NCBI GenBank assembly: GCA_019456255.1
Contig: VRUG01000008.1
Location: 60,743 to 114,422, forward strand
Source: Planctomycetota bacterium
GTDB lineage: Bacteria; Planctomycetota; Phycisphaerae; Sedimentisphaerales; Anaerobacaceae
DNA length: 53,680 bases
Direction: 5' to 3'
Shown in pieces: positions 53,077-53,680 of this stretch. A program made the translations under genes and the position numbers. Numbering within the stretch: position 1 is the first letter of the stretch; each line of letters starts with the position of its first letter. The notes below the pieces were generated by a model. That model was not told where the DNA came from and did not search any database. It saw nothing but the letters and a program-made list of their open reading frames with translations.

Positions 53077-53104
53077 ATTATAACCGCTAATCGCACTATT
53101 GCAA
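53077..53104 (-). promoter_or_regulatory. Sigma70-type promoter of the bamD operon
   Basis: On the minus strand TTGCAA, a 16-base spacer and TATAAT. The spacer contains GCGATTAGCGG, the same 11 bases as in the tatA promoter spacer. Confidence 0.65.
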
Positions 53105-53239
53105 ACAACCACTTCTAAATATAATTGTCGGCATAAACACAACCAAAAAGGCATGATTTCTAAAAAAATAAGCCTTTTTAAACAAAAAAACACCCTCACC
53201 TATACGAACAAACACACCCATATGTTTGATTTATACCCA

Positions 53240-53600
53240 TCTGCACCCTTTGTCATTCCCAGCGACCTGTCCCCAAGGGAAGTGAAGAATCTCGCTTGTC
53301 CCCACTTGTCCCCACGTGTCCTCATATCTAGATTTATTTATCTTGTCCTTGCCAAAGGGAAATCTATGAGGATGTTTAGATTTGTTTTGGCAAATCTATG
53401 GGGATCGCCAGATTTATTCATAAATCTATGGGGAACCTTCATCTATGCCAGAACCCTTAATCTTTTCGTTTAGCCCTGCCATCACTATGGCAGGGTTTGT
53501 TTATCAGAGCCCTAAGCGACACCTGTCCTGAGTGAAATCGAAGGAGCGCAGGGTGAATATCTTTTAAATATTTAGCCCCCAAGTTTACCTTGGGGGTTCT
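53240..53600. repeat. Repeat island with CTTGTCCCC block (copy 4)
   Basis: Modules: TCATTCCCAGCGACCTGTCC (53251), CTTGTCCCCACTTGTCCCC (53296), TTATCTTGTCCTTGCCAAAG (53338), two further (C)AAATCTATGGGGA blocks, CCAGAACCCTTAATCTT (53448), the hairpin CCCTGCCAT-CACT-ATGGCAGGG (53476), AGAGCCCTAAGCGACA (53507) and the hairpin CCCCCAAG-TTTAC-CTTGGGGG (53576). No gene is seen between 53028 and the window end; open frames here only follow the repeats. Confidence 0.85.
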
Positions 53601-53680
53601 TAATGGTACAAACCGGTAACATAGGTTACAGATCATGCTAAGCACATGGGTAACAGTATTGAGTTATAATGGTTCTCAAA

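Noticed and set aside
53099..53473. 124-codon + strand frame at the right end
   Set aside because: It runs through dispersed repeats shared with other intergenic islands and has no coding signature.

Overview
The window looks like chromosomal DNA from an anaerobic member of the Planctomycetota, most likely class Phycisphaerae (Sedimentisphaerales-like). This is inference from gene content: a secreted protein with a dockerin-like Ca-binding C-terminus, TPR-rich sulfatase-like proteins, an over-long SecA, an Rnf complex with a dedicated flavin transferase, and a Gram-negative envelope (hldD, LptE-like and BamD-like proteins). No rRNA, tRNA, CRISPR, transposase or phage gene was seen.

Layout. 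1-6081 (+): a truncated membrane spermidine-synthase-like TPR protein, two alkaline-phosphatase-superfamily (sulfatase-like) proteins lacking the formylglycine motif, and a lipoprotein. 6078-6485 holds a decayed beta-helix protein. 6491-7906: a beta-CASP metallo-beta-lactamase protein, then a tandem-repeat block. 8341-10388 (-): tatA, tatC and a dihydrouridine synthase. 10552-15481 (+), divergent from tat: a redox operon of a membrane protein, a Tat-signal DUF362 protein, a polyferredoxin with an internal Tat-like signal, and a Tat-signal aldo/keto reductase with a cysteine cluster. 15658-15812: a small-ORF transcription unit with a strong terminator. 15896-19487 (+): hldD, a YdjM-like membrane protein, tyrS and two unknown genes. 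19484-21102 (-): a cytochrome c-like lipoprotein, an outer-membrane barrel candidate and a Fur-family regulator, with a good Fur box. 21480-30371 (-): secA, efp, rnr, rpsT and a TPR protein.

30691-33888 (+): glyA behind a long leader that can fold, a Gfo/Idh oxidoreductase and a compositionally odd secreted protein. 34064-34927 (-): an M48 lipoprotein protease. 35021-40833 (+): an rnf operon in the order accessory-C-D-G-E-A-B, interrupted by a repeat island between rnfE and rnfA. 41414-42586 (+): the dockerin-like secreted protein. 42815-43891 (-): apbE, whose product should flavinylate RnfD and RnfG. 43971-45761 (+): a radical SAM protein. 46082-53027 (-): a bamD-lptE-ftsH-dsbD-nth-LOG series devoted largely to envelope assembly and quality control.

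The most interesting material: the Tat/redox cluster with an internal twin-arginine signal in a polyferredoxin; a roughly five-fold internal repeat in SecA; the glyA leader RNA; twin micro-ORFs ending in a MiaB-like N-terminal motif between rpsT and rnr; and a mosaic of dispersed repeats at operon ends. The + strand looks rich in C and A in genes of both orientations, which suggests a replication-strand bias; one gene (33124-33888) breaks the pattern. All domain calls are by eye from motifs; no database search was possible.
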